A stretch of 64,000 nt of DNA from Synechococcus sp. C9. GTDB taxonomy: Bacteria > Cyanobacteriota > Cyanobacteriia > Gloeomargaritales > Gloeomargaritaceae. The DNA is taken from assembly GCF_022984075.1 (NCBI RefSeq), contig NZ_JALAAD010000002.1:1-64000 (forward strand), read 5' to 3'. The notes under the pieces were generated by a model that was given only the letters and a program-made list of their open reading frames with translations, searched no databases and was not told the DNA's origin. How positions within the stretch are numbered: the stretch's first letter is position 1; each line of letters opens with the position of its first letter. This document shows, piece after piece, positions 25,193 to 34,862 of this stretch. Made by a program: the position numbers and the translations under genes.

Positions 25193-25248
25193 TCCTTCAC
25201 TCGGCATGATGAATATTTGCACTTTTGCGTACTCGTTAACTGTCTAGG
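25193..25248. promoter_or_regulatory. Orphan copy of the parA2 upstream octamer array
   Basis: Seven octamers in register read TCCTTCAC, TCGGCATG, ATGAATAT, TTGCACTT, TTGCGTAC, TCGTTAAC, TGTCTAGG. They align with the region upstream of parA2 (53942-53997), same orientation, and homology continues to GGGCAGAC. No parA follows; the DUF433 gene is there instead. Confidence 0.7.
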
Positions 25249-25414
25249 AATGGGCAGACTAGTGAGCGATGCACCTAAGGGGAAATGCTACAAAGCTGGA
25301 GATTGGGTACTGCACTTGGGGGAAGTAGGTTGGTTTTTGGGGATGTTTGGTCGGGAGCTAATCTGGGTAGAGCGATGGGTGTCGGGGTGTTTAACCGTAA
25401 TTCCATGTGTATGG

Positions 25415-25525
25415 TAATTTCAAACAAATTTGCGACATTCGCCTTTACCTGCAAACCTTGTCCTAGAAGGGGATACAGTGATTACCAGTGCCTCAAAGTG
25501 TTGCATTTTCTTGTGAAACGACTAT
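25415..25525. repeat. MITE-E copy 1 (IS630-derived)
   Basis: TAATTTCAAACAAATTTGCG at one end and TTGTGAAACGACTATA at the other match the IS630 remnant at 15008 and the inverted copy at 38590-38706. About 111 bp, no ORF. Around it (25249-25682) no gene is supported except the out-of-frame helicase tail at 25622-25717. Confidence 0.75.
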
Positions 25526-25682
25526 ATTTCACCGACTTTTTGCGGTGCGGAACCCCTTGGATTTATCCATGAGGAGTGCCGTTCTTGACCCAGTGCGCGA
25601 TAAAAACCTACTGTTAGCCTTTTAACTATGGAAATCCTGTATGAGTCTATCAATTCGTTGTAGCTGTGCTCCGTTGAGCCGT

Positions 25683-28600
25683 TCAAGTGCCTGGCGAATT
25701 TCTTCTCTGTGACAAGTTGCCAAAGATCATACGATACTGCTCCGCAAACGGCTCTTGCTGTCCGAGAAAAGCCAAATCTCCCACCCAAGCCTTATAGGTC
25801 TTTAGCAAAAATCGCTTGCGTTCCTTTTCCTTAGGACAGTAAGCCTCCAAATCATTCAACGCGCGCTGGAACTCTGTCAAAAATTCCTGCACACAGGTTT
25901 TCCATGTTTTCCATGTACCATCCGCACTTTTGGGACTGATTTTAACGCTCAACCAATTTCGTACCTGTACCAGTTTGTCAAAGCGTGACGGCTTGGCAGC
26001 TTCATTGCGGATGTCCAACATCAGCGCCACTAAGGGACTATAGTCAGGAATATCTCGGCAACCATTAAAGGTTTCACGGTACTGTTGTAGCTCCGACCAA
26101 GCTTCCGTTCTCCAGAAGCACTCCCAAGCGACTCGCTTACGATTTTTATCGGGCAGAGCTGACTTCTCTAACTTCAAGAACTCACGCCCTACCGATACCA
26201 AGATCATCTTAAGATTTTTATCGGGCGGAGCTGATTCCGCCAACTTCAACAACTCACGCCCTAGCGGTACCAAGCTCATGTGAAACTGCTCCGCAAACGG
26301 TTGCCGCTGTCCGAGAAAAGCCAGATGTCCCATCCAAGCCTCATAAGTCTCCTGCAAAAATCGCTTGCGTGCCTCTTCCTCAGGACAGTAAGCCTCCAAA
26401 TTGTTTAGCACGTGCTGGAACTCTGTCAAAAATTCCTGCACACAGGTTTTCCATGTTTTCCATGTACCATCCGCATTTTTGGGACTGATTTCAACACGCA
26501 ACCAATCTCGTACCCGTACCAGTTTGTCAAAGCGTGACGGCTTGGTAGCTTCATTGCGGATGTCCAACATCAGCGCCACTAAGGGACTATAGTCAGGAAT
26601 ATCCGGGCAACTAGCGAAGGTTTCACGGTACTGTTGTAGCTCCGACCAAGCTTCCGCTCTCCAGAAGCACTCCCAGGCTTCTCGCTTAAGATTTTTATCA
26701 GGTAGAGCTGACTTCTCTAACTTCACAAACTGATACCCTGCCGATATGTAGTCCCGCTGGAGCTTGAGGAGCCAAGTCTGACATTCTTGTTCCAAGCGCC
26801 AATCCTCTGCCTGCCGTGCAAATGTGCGTGCATCTTCCAAAAAATTTAGGTTTCCCTCCGCCACACCACGCTTAAGGAACTCCACAGCCAAACTCAGTAC
26901 CTCTTGCAGATTGGTATCTGTCCAATACTGGATACCCATGCTTTGGGTGGTGCTATTCAATACAGGGGGATGGGTTTGCCATTGGGATTGGTCCTGTTTC
27001 AGAGAAGGATGATTGAGCCAAAAGTCGGTTGCCAAATTCGGCTCCCAGAACTCTTGCCAACCACAAAAGGTATCCATAATCGCCAAAGCTTCTATAGGGC
27101 GCGTAATCCCAACATACAACTGGTTGAGAAAATACTGTAATTGCAGGGACACCTCGTTTTCAGTCCCTTTGGCATAATGCTTAAGCTGTTTTTTGAAACT
27201 GTGCTTATAGTAGTCCCCAAACTTGTAGAGGATTATTTTTTTGAACTCCATCCCCTTGACAGCCGTAACGGTTTGTAGCTGTGCTGGCTTCAGATTCTGT
27301 GCCAATTCTTCAGCAAATATCTTCTGAAGTTCTCGGTCCTGCGCCACATAACTTAGCTCCTCTCCCACACAACAGGGTAAGATACACACCGTACCAGTGC
27401 TTTTGCTGAGCATATTTTTCAGTTCCCCATCAGTTAAGTTTTTGCCCTGCCCATCCAGTACAAATTTTTGTACTGACCTGCTCTGTTCTTGCGGACGCCA
27501 GGGCAATTGTGGACCAATTTCCCGATTGTTGCTAAGAATACGTCGCCAGAGGTTAACTACATTACTGAAACGAGTAATCTGGGAGCCAGAGCGATAGTTA
27601 TTTTTTAATTCCTGGGGATCTTGAATCTCAAAGTGGTGGCTCGGTAGCAAGTACGCATGAATATGCTCATGGAGATATTTTTTTAGGGCGGCCCAACGGA
27701 AGCCTGTAGGATTAATCGTTTGCAAAGGGTCTCCAGCAAACGCATAAGGCAACCGCTCGATTGCCCAGTCTAGCTTGTATTTTCCCCAGGGAGATAGGCA
27801 AAAAATGACATTCAGTTCAATCTGAGTAAAGTCTTGAACTTCGTCACAAAAAATGACCGGATGAATCGGGTTGATTGTGCCATTTTTCAGCACATCTCTA
27901 ACCAAATCTTGGTCATCCCAATAACCCTCGTGGGTAGTTCGTTCCAGATAACCTGGCCACAATTCGCTGTAAATTTGGTCGAAAACGGCTATATCGACAC
28001 TGCGATCCGCTTCGGGCAATTCCCGGTAGCTATCGGGGTCCAGATAATCGCTGACCTCATAACCTTTGATCAACGTGCGTAGGGTATGCCAAGCGAGTTC
28101 TACATCACGGCGACCGCGGTACCAGCTCTGAAATTGGTAAAAATTGACATACTTATCCGGTTGATAGTGCTCTTGCCGCTCGGTTGGGAGACACCTGAAC
28201 AGATAATCCTGAAACGTGCTGAAAAAAGCGCGACACTGCTGAATCTCTGCTGGTGAGAAACTACGTTCATCTTGACGATAGCGGTGGCTGACGCGCAAAA
28301 TTACACTCACCTTCTCCCAGGCTTGTTGGACTAAAGCCGGGCTGTAGGTCAAAAACAGAGGGTAGTACTGGGGCGATTCCTGTCTTGCAGTTTTCAGGTA
28401 GTGACTGCAATATTCGGCAAAGCAATAGTACAACATCAGGGATTTACCGCTACCAGCCCGCCCGTTGATGAGCAAGGGCATGGAGCGGCTCTGGAGGACT
28501 GCTTCCTCCTCCATAGACAAAGCTAAGTTTCCCTCCTTAGTCTCTTGCATCTCCAACCAAATGGTCTCATCCGCCACCATGTAATCTGGGTAGGCACGAT

Positions 28601-29417
28601 AGCTATACTGTTTCCACACTTCCAACGGTTGAGGATGCCGAAGTATATCGGGCTGGTCAGCTCCGATCCCAAATAGACGGGTTTGGCGCCCCAAAGCAAA
28701 TCGTTCCTTTTGTTCTGGAGCGTGGTCATAAATTCCAATGAGGAACGGAAACCGTTTCCCCTGGTACTCACGCACCTGCACCAAACTGACCGCTAGATGG
28801 AGCGACCCCGCCTGCCAACATCTGATTTCCGCCCCTTGATAAAAGCTGGGGAGTTGCTGGTATAACCTACCCTCCTCCTCGTCAACCAACTGTATCACCG
28901 CCTGATAAGCCTGACGCCGTTGTACCACCGTCAGCGCTTGTCCTTGCCGAACCCATTCCCCGCTTTCCAACACTAGCCGCTCTTTGGAATGGGGAGCATT
29001 CAAAAACTGTGTCCATGCAAAAAGTGCTTCCGGCAGAGCAGGTAGTAGGTTTTGCGAATGTTCTTGTTGCCGTTGCGCCAACCAAACCTGCAACACATCA
29101 TCGGGCACCAAGTCTTTCACCCACTTTTGATAATCAGGATTCTGCCGTTGCTTGAGGAAGTAGTGGTACTCATGACTACCTCTTAGCCAGAGTGCAAACA
29201 AGACCAAAACCGGTACCTCTCCGAGATAGCGCAACTGACCCAACAAACGAATATTTTTGCGGAGGTTGTACTTCCAATAGGGATAGCGGATGTCAAATAA
29301 CTGACTTAACAGGATGCGATCTCCCCTCTCCAGGCGAGTGATCAATTTACTTAAGTGTTTCTCTACGTTGTATGGGGCACTGTCACCTCGAACCCACGTT
29401 GGACAATATACATACAT
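25683..29417 (-). CDS. Large UvrD/Rep-like SF1 helicase with duplicated C-terminal module
   Basis: The 1244-residue protein has an N-terminal ~320-residue region of unknown fold, then SF1A helicase motifs: Walker A NGRAGSGKSLML, motif II VIFCDEVQDF, motif III FAGDPLQTINP, motif IV NNYRSGSQITRF, motif V QTVTAVKGMEFK and motif VI LYVGITRPIEALAI. The C-terminal ~400 residues contain two copies of a helical module starting EKSALPDKN, each with WKTWKTCVQEFLTEFQ. The last residues look frameshifted: an adjacent frame continues REEIRQALERLNGAQLQRID to a stop at 25622. Such helicases with unknown flanks are common in phage defence; function here is inferred. Confidence 0.8.
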   Translation of the reverse strand: MYVYCPTWVRGDSAPYNVEKHLSKLITRLERGDRILLSQLFDIRYPYWKYNLRKNIRLLGQLRYLGEVPVLVLFALWLRGSHEYHYFLKQRQNPDYQKWVKDLVPDDVLQVWLAQRQQEHSQNLLPALPEALFAWTQFLNAPHSKERLVLESGEWVRQGQALTVVQRRQAYQAVIQLVDEEEGRLYQQLPSFYQGAEIRCWQAGSLHLAVSLVQVREYQGKRFPFLIGIYDHAPEQKERFALGRQTRLFGIGADQPDILRHPQPLEVWKQYSYRAYPDYMVADETIWLEMQETKEGNLALSMEEEAVLQSRSMPLLINGRAGSGKSLMLYYCFAEYCSHYLKTARQESPQYYPLFLTYSPALVQQAWEKVSVILRVSHRYRQDERSFSPAEIQQCRAFFSTFQDYLFRCLPTERQEHYQPDKYVNFYQFQSWYRGRRDVELAWHTLRTLIKGYEVSDYLDPDSYRELPEADRSVDIAVFDQIYSELWPGYLERTTHEGYWDDQDLVRDVLKNGTINPIHPVIFCDEVQDFTQIELNVIFCLSPWGKYKLDWAIERLPYAFAGDPLQTINPTGFRWAALKKYLHEHIHAYLLPSHHFEIQDPQELKNNYRSGSQITRFSNVVNLWRRILSNNREIGPQLPWRPQEQSRSVQKFVLDGQGKNLTDGELKNMLSKSTGTVCILPCCVGEELSYVAQDRELQKIFAEELAQNLKPAQLQTVTAVKGMEFKKIILYKFGDYYKHSFKKQLKHYAKGTENEVSLQLQYFLNQLYVGITRPIEALAIMDTFCGWQEFWEPNLATDFWLNHPSLKQDQSQWQTHPPVLNSTTQSMGIQYWTDTNLQEVLSLAVEFLKRGVAEGNLNFLEDARTFARQAEDWRLEQECQTWLLKLQRDYISAGYQFVKLEKSALPDKNLKREAWECFWRAEAWSELQQYRETFASCPDIPDYSPLVALMLDIRNEATKPSRFDKLVRVRDWLRVEISPKNADGTWKTWKTCVQEFLTEFQHVLNNLEAYCPEEEARKRFLQETYEAWMGHLAFLGQRQPFAEQFHMSLVPLGRELLKLAESAPPDKNLKMILVSVGREFLKLEKSALPDKNRKRVAWECFWRTEAWSELQQYRETFNGCRDIPDYSPLVALMLDIRNEAAKPSRFDKLVQVRNWLSVKISPKSADGTWKTWKTCVQEFLTEFQRALNDLEAYCPKEKERKRFLLKTYKAWVGDLAFLGQQEPFAEQYRMIFGNLSQRRNSPGT

Positions 29418-29441
29418 AGGCGCATTATTGCATTAAGCATC

Positions 29442-29568
29442 TGCAGTCTATTTATTAATTTTATTAATTAAAAGGATACAACAAACCTTGATTATCCCAA
29501 TGGCTCAACATGATTAACCTGCGATAAGTGGGGTGCAAATGTATTTCATATCCACTCAAAAGACTGTA
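29442..29568. repeat. MITE-C copy 3
   Basis: GCAGTCTATTTATTAAT and, inverted, CTCAAAAGACTGTA form the ends, with AAAGGATACA and GTATTTCATA inside. It lies just upstream of the helicase start, where it may carry or disrupt its promoter. Confidence 0.6.
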
Positions 29569-29621
29569 AATTAAAATACCATTTTAGTCCGGGGCAACCA
29601 ATGTATTCTGGGTACCTCTAT

Positions 29622-29890
29622 AGCAATCCTAAATGAGAATGGAACAGGGGTCGCAGGGGCCCCGCCCCCGGTACTGGGTTCTGAAAAATTTCCGTTTCTG
29701 AATACAGTGTGCCTCTTCTTCCGGTGTGCAGGGTATTTCCCGCACCGCTTGCTCCGTCACAATCCCCTGGAAGTGGTATAAACAACTGATGTTCCGCTAG
29801 TGCCCGCAATAATTAATTCTGCCGGTGTGAAAACTTGTTCCCCAACCCGTAAAACCGCTGTTTTTGTGACCACATCCATCGATGACCGAT
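29622..29890 (-). pseudogene. Peptidylprolyl-isomerase-like remnant joined to a MITE-F fragment
   Basis: The reverse strand from about 29880 reads VVTKTAVLRVGEQVFTPAEL, then after a frame change IVTEQAVREIPCTPEEEAHC, as in the N-terminal domain of parvulin-like proteins near cyanobacterial secretion loci. It is cut at about 29690 by sequence matching MITE-F (29622-29680). Only ~70 codons remain. The 204 bases to 30094 hold no gene. Confidence 0.45.
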
Positions 29891-30094
29891 TCTCCCATTT
29901 TATTGCGCTCCTAGAGGTCAGGCAAGAGCAATAGCAATCCCACTAATTCAACCCTAAAACTTATCCTTGGTGATCCTCATCACCGGTTGTCGCTTGGCTG
30001 GATCACTTATCCCGCAAATAGATGGCTTTAGATTAGGCGTAGTAGGGTTTTACCCCTGAAAAAAACACAGTCCTACCAAAGGAGTAAATCGGTT

Positions 30095-33000
30095 ATGCTG
30101 TCCACCGCCCAAAATACGGTTTTGCCCTTAGAGCCGAATCCAAATACTATTACTAGCAATAGCTTCAATGTGGCTCTTGGGGTACTGAATAGTGATTTGT
30201 TGAGTCCTGTCCAAACACGTTTGCAAGCGATTGCCAGCAGTGATGATTTCTTTACTCGGGTACTTGGTGAAAAAACCAATACTGCGGAAATCCAGGCGAT
30301 TCGTTCCCAATGGGCGGTTGGTGATTTTTCGGTCTTTCCCAAGCTCCAAATTTTAGATGCGGCGGTGCTCGGAGAGGCTTTTGGTGCCTACAGTGAGACC
30401 ACTCAAACGATTTATTTGTCTTCTGCGCTCCTGGCGAGTGAGGCAGATGACTGTATGTTTGGGGCGACCGGGGTTTTGATTGAGGAGACCTTCCACTGGT
30501 TGGATAGTTTAGTGGGAGACGATACCCCTGGGGATGAGGGCGAACTGGCTCGTCATCTCATCTTTGGGGTCACACCTAGTGGGGAAGAATTAGCCCGAAT
30601 TGGTCAAGAGCAAGACCAAGGGCTTCTCTGGCTGAACGGGCAAGCTACGCCTGTGGAACTTTCAAGTGATTTCGCTGGCAACACCTTTGCAACTGCCCGG
30701 AATATCACTTTGGGTTCGACCCCTAGGACCTTCAGAGATTGGGTGGGCAGTACGGATACGCTGGACTACTATCGGTTCACCCTAAATCAGACCAGCACGG
30801 TCAATCTCTTCCTGACGGGCTTGAGTGCTAATGCCCAGTTGGGTTTACTCGATGCTAACGGGCGTTGGCTGGCGTGGGATTGGCGGTCAGGAACTGAGTC
30901 GGAAAGAATTACTCAGGATTTGAATGCGGGTACCTACTTTATTGAGGTACAACAAGGGAGTGGGGACACCTCCTACACCCTCACTGCTTCAGCTGACCCA
31001 CTGCCTGCTGACTTGGCCGGAAATACCTTTGCGACCGCCCGCAATATTACCTTAGGTTCGCCCCCCACGACCTTCAGAGATTGGGTGGGCAGTACGGATA
31101 TGCTGGATTACTATCGGTTCACCCTAAATCAGACCAGCACTGTCAATCTCTCCTTGACGGGTTTGAGTGCCGATGCCCAGTTGGGTTTACTCGATGCTAA
31201 CGGGCGTTGGCTGGCGTGGGATTGGCGGTCAGGAACTGAGTCGGAAAGAATTACTCAGGATTTGAATGCGGGTACCTACTTTATTGAGGTGCGGCAATGG
31301 AGCGGGTTTACCAACTACAACCTCACTGCTTCGGCAACCCCAACTCTGCCAACGGTAACCATTGCGGCGACGGATGCGGAAGCGGCAGAAACTAACCCTG
31401 GGCAAACCCCCAACCCTGGTCGCTTTACCTTGACCCGCACGGGGAGTACCACCCATGCGCTGACGGTGAACTACTCCATCGGTGGGACGGCGACCAATGG
31501 CAGTGACTTCAACCGTTTGACCGGGACGGTCACCTTTGCCGCAGGTGCAAGTACGGCGTTCATTGACATTAATCCCATCAATGACAGTGAGTTTGAAGAC
31601 CCGGAAACCGTCATCCTCACCCTTGTCAATAGCTCGAATTACCTAGTTGGGACAAGCAACAGGGCGACGGTGACCATCCTGGATAATGACCTGCCAACGG
31701 TAACCATTGCGGCGACGGATGCGGAAGCGGCAGAAACTAACCCTGGGCAAACCCCCAACCCTGGTCGCTTTACCTTGACCCGCACGGGGAGTACCACCCA
31801 TGCGCTGACGGTGAACTACTCCATCGGTGGGACGGCGACCAATGGCAGTGACTTCAACCGTTTGACCGGGACGGTCACGTTTGCCGCAGGTGCAAGTACG
31901 GCGTTCATTGATATCAATCCCGTCAATGACACTCTGGTTGAACCCTCGGAGACGGTTATTCTCACCCTTGTTAATAGCTCGAATTACCTAGTTGGGACAA
32001 GCAACAGGGCGACGGTGACCATCCTGGATAATGATGTATTGCCAACGGTAACCATTGCGGCGACGGATGCGGAAGCGGCAGAAACTAACCCTGGGCAAAC
32101 CCCCAACCCTGGTCGCTTTACCTTGACCCGCACGGGGAGTACCAGCTCTGCGCTGACGGTGAACTACTCCATCGGTGGGACGGCGACCAATGGCAGTGAC
32201 TTCAACCGTTTGACCGGGACGGTCACCTTTGCCGCAGGTGCAAGTACGGCGTTCATTGACATTAATCCCATCAATGACAGTGAGTTTGAAGACCCGGAAA
32301 CCGTCATCCTCACCCTTGTCAATAGCTCGAATTACCTAGTTGGGACAAGCAACAGGGCGACGGTGACCATCCTGGATAATGACCTGCCAACGGTAACCAT
32401 TGCGGCGACGGATGCGGAAGCGGCAGAAACTAACCCTGGGCAAACCCCCAACCCTGGTCGCTTTACCTTGACCCGCACGGGGAGTACCACCCATGCGCTG
32501 ACGGTGAACTACTCCATCGGTGGGACGGCTACTGGGGGTACAGGTAACAACGCAGACTACACCATCGGGGGTACGTCCACCAGCGTAAACTTCATTAACC
32601 GAACTGGGACGGTCACCTTTGCCGCAGGCTCTAGCACGGCGGTCATTGACATCAACCCCATTGATGACACTCTGGTTGAACCCTCGGAGACGGTTATTCT
32701 CACCCTTCTGGGCAGTTCTACCTACCAAATTGGCACCAGTAAGACTGCCACGGTGACCATCCTGGATAATGATGTCCCCACCGTGATTATTTCCCCCAAT
32801 ATCATTCGAGGGACACTTAGAGCTGATACCTTCACCTATACTCCAACCCATGCCCGCACCGTTTTCATCGGGAATGGCAATGTGGACTACGGCGCTGGAA
32901 GACGGGATGAAATAGACCTGAGTACAGTGTCCTACGGAACAGTCACCTTTAACCTTGCCAACACGAATGGAGGGGGCGTAGTGTTCAATCCAGGGAATGG

Positions 33001-34105
33001 CAATCGCATTTTCGATGCACTCACGCTCAATGACGGCAAAGAAATTCTGTTTGAGGGCATCGAGCGCATCCGATTTGCTGATCGAACCCTTGACCTATCT
33101 GTGACACCCAACGACCCGCACTTTAACCAGCAGTGGAACCTGCACATGATCGGGGTGCACCACGCCTGGCGCTTTACCACTGGCTCCAGTAATGTACTGA
33201 TTGGCATCCAAGACAGTGGCTTGGGAGTTGATAGTCAGGATCAGGACAAAGTTCACCAAGAGATAGATATAAGAAGGACAACCTTTCTTCCTTCTAACTA
33301 TCGGGATGAGTTTGGGAAGCCAAGTTCTCACGGAACAGCCGTTCAGGGGATTATCGCCGCAAAAAGTAACAATGGTAGCGGGATAGCTGGAATCAACTGG
33401 AACTCTAATGTGTTCCACATTGATGTGCTGGATAATGATGGCAACGATTTATCCCTCCACGATGCGGCACAACGGATGATTAACAGTGCCAAAAATTCAG
33501 GTCAGAAGTTGGTCATCAACATGAGTTTGGGTGCTAATCCTACTACTTTTGGAGAGGACTTGGGTTGGCGAATAGGAGATGTTGTGAAGAATAATCAGGA
33601 TGTGTTGTTTGTCATATCCTCTGGTAATGATGGGCACAAAAGAGAAGGTATCGGTTACCCCGCCTTCTTGGCTAGTAAGTACAACAATGTGATGGCAGTG
33701 GGAGCAGTTCACGGGACGAAAAACGCCTATGGTCAGGCAACCACTCCAGGTACTCGTATTGAATACTCTGGGTGGTGGGGTTCCCAGTACGGCACTGGGT
33801 TAACCCTAATGGCTCCCTCGGAAGTCTATACCACGAAGGCTACTCGTAATCCTACGGGTTCTGTCAGCTTTAGTTACGACGAAAAATTTAATGGCACATC
33901 AGCGGCGGCACCTCATGTGACTGGTGTAGCTTCCCTCATTTGGAGCGTCAACCCCAATCTCACAGCCGCTCAACTCAAAACCATCATGTCGGACACTGCC
34001 TATAAGGGTGTTCCTGACTATAGCAAACGCTACTATGGGGAAGGGGTAGTCAATGCTGATGCTGCTGTGCGGAGGGCGATGGCAATGGCTCGTGGGTCTG
34101 CCTAG
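30095..34105 (+). CDS. Multidomain subtilisin-like protease with PPC and Calx-beta repeats
   Basis: The 1336-residue protein has an N-terminal cyanobacterial domain with an EETFHWLD motif (residues about 1-190). Two PPC domains follow (about 190-304 and 305-415), then four Calx-beta repeats (about 417-892), nearly identical at the DNA level, a beta-rich linker (about 893-1003) and an S8 peptidase domain. The catalytic triad is visible: Asp in QDSGLG (about 1039), His in SSHGTAV (about 1078) and Ser in NGTSAAAPH (about 1267). No classical signal peptide is seen, so export may use type I secretion, as for many Calx-beta proteins. A PrcB-like lipoprotein gene follows. Confidence 0.9.
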   Translation: MLSTAQNTVLPLEPNPNTITSNSFNVALGVLNSDLLSPVQTRLQAIASSDDFFTRVLGEKTNTAEIQAIRSQWAVGDFSVFPKLQILDAAVLGEAFGAYSETTQTIYLSSALLASEADDCMFGATGVLIEETFHWLDSLVGDDTPGDEGELARHLIFGVTPSGEELARIGQEQDQGLLWLNGQATPVELSSDFAGNTFATARNITLGSTPRTFRDWVGSTDTLDYYRFTLNQTSTVNLFLTGLSANAQLGLLDANGRWLAWDWRSGTESERITQDLNAGTYFIEVQQGSGDTSYTLTASADPLPADLAGNTFATARNITLGSPPTTFRDWVGSTDMLDYYRFTLNQTSTVNLSLTGLSADAQLGLLDANGRWLAWDWRSGTESERITQDLNAGTYFIEVRQWSGFTNYNLTASATPTLPTVTIAATDAEAAETNPGQTPNPGRFTLTRTGSTTHALTVNYSIGGTATNGSDFNRLTGTVTFAAGASTAFIDINPINDSEFEDPETVILTLVNSSNYLVGTSNRATVTILDNDLPTVTIAATDAEAAETNPGQTPNPGRFTLTRTGSTTHALTVNYSIGGTATNGSDFNRLTGTVTFAAGASTAFIDINPVNDTLVEPSETVILTLVNSSNYLVGTSNRATVTILDNDVLPTVTIAATDAEAAETNPGQTPNPGRFTLTRTGSTSSALTVNYSIGGTATNGSDFNRLTGTVTFAAGASTAFIDINPINDSEFEDPETVILTLVNSSNYLVGTSNRATVTILDNDLPTVTIAATDAEAAETNPGQTPNPGRFTLTRTGSTTHALTVNYSIGGTATGGTGNNADYTIGGTSTSVNFINRTGTVTFAAGSSTAVIDINPIDDTLVEPSETVILTLLGSSTYQIGTSKTATVTILDNDVPTVIISPNIIRGTLRADTFTYTPTHARTVFIGNGNVDYGAGRRDEIDLSTVSYGTVTFNLANTNGGGVVFNPGNGNRIFDALTLNDGKEILFEGIERIRFADRTLDLSVTPNDPHFNQQWNLHMIGVHHAWRFTTGSSNVLIGIQDSGLGVDSQDQDKVHQEIDIRRTTFLPSNYRDEFGKPSSHGTAVQGIIAAKSNNGSGIAGINWNSNVFHIDVLDNDGNDLSLHDAAQRMINSAKNSGQKLVINMSLGANPTTFGEDLGWRIGDVVKNNQDVLFVISSGNDGHKREGIGYPAFLASKYNNVMAVGAVHGTKNAYGQATTPGTRIEYSGWWGSQYGTGLTLMAPSEVYTTKATRNPTGSVSFSYDEKFNGTSAAAPHVTGVASLIWSVNPNLTAAQLKTIMSDTAYKGVPDYSKRYYGEGVVNADAAVRRAMAMARGSA

Positions 34106-34210
34106 TTTAACCTTCACTGCTTAGCTACAAAATGGGGTGGGCACCACTGTTCACCCCTGCTCTATTCCTCCCTAAATTGTGAACGTAAAACTCCAAAGCT
34201 GATCGAGCCA

Positions 34211-34840
34211 ATGTCTCAACCAAGGAATGCCCAAAAGATTATCGAGAGGAAGAGGTTTAGTCTCAAATTACAGGAGAGCTATTCACTTCTTGCAAAAATT
34301 TTGAGATTTATTTCCATCATTGGAATTACAGTCTCTTTAAGTAGCTGTCATCCATCTTTTTTGAGAAAGTTTCCAAGTCTCGGATCGCATTTTTCTTCTG
34401 CTGAGGTTTCTATGTCTGCAACAATTCCTTTTCAAACGATTGATTTCGGTTACACACCCCTGGAAGAGCAATTTATCCCCCAACCACAAGTGTTTATTTT
34501 TACGAACCATGTAACATGGGAGCAGTTGTGGCAAAGTAGTAAAATTTTAGACCTCAATTTACAAAAACCACCAGCTCCTCAGTTTGATTTTAAGCGACAA
34601 ACTCTTATTGGACTGACATCTGGCTCCCGTTCAACAGGAGGTTATGCCCTACGCATTGATAAAATTGAAGTTGTAACAAGTGCTGAGGGTGATTCCTGGA
34701 TACTACATTACACGGAGTTGGTGCCTGGTAGAAATTGCCTAGTTACCCAATCTCCCACTACACCTACAGCTTTTATTGCAGTTGAGGTGCCTGTTTTACC
34801 GATCAAGCTACAGGGGAAAACAGTTTCTATGGAGTGTTAG
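34211..34840 (+). CDS. PrcB-like lipoprotein
   Basis: The N-terminus has a basic region and a hydrophobic segment ending in a lipobox (ISIIGITVSLSSC, Cys about 46), indicating a lipid-anchored exported protein. The C-terminal ~100 residues match the PrcB_C domain: GSRSTGGYALRIDKIEVV then LHYTELVPGRNCLVTQSP. In Treponema dentilisin, PrcB is an accessory of a subtilisin-family protease. Here the gene follows a subtilase by about 105 bases on the same strand, so partnership is a fair inference. Confidence 0.7.
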   Translation: MSQPRNAQKIIERKRFSLKLQESYSLLAKILRFISIIGITVSLSSCHPSFLRKFPSLGSHFSSAEVSMSATIPFQTIDFGYTPLEEQFIPQPQVFIFTNHVTWEQLWQSSKILDLNLQKPPAPQFDFKRQTLIGLTSGSRSTGGYALRIDKIEVVTSAEGDSWILHYTELVPGRNCLVTQSPTTPTAFIAVEVPVLPIKLQGKTVSMEC

Positions 34841-34862
34841 TAGTCATTTTCCGGCATTGCTG

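Noticed and set aside
31229-32851. Reverse-strand open frames opposite the Calx-beta repeats
   Set aside because: They are shadows of the repeated forward codons and show no family features.
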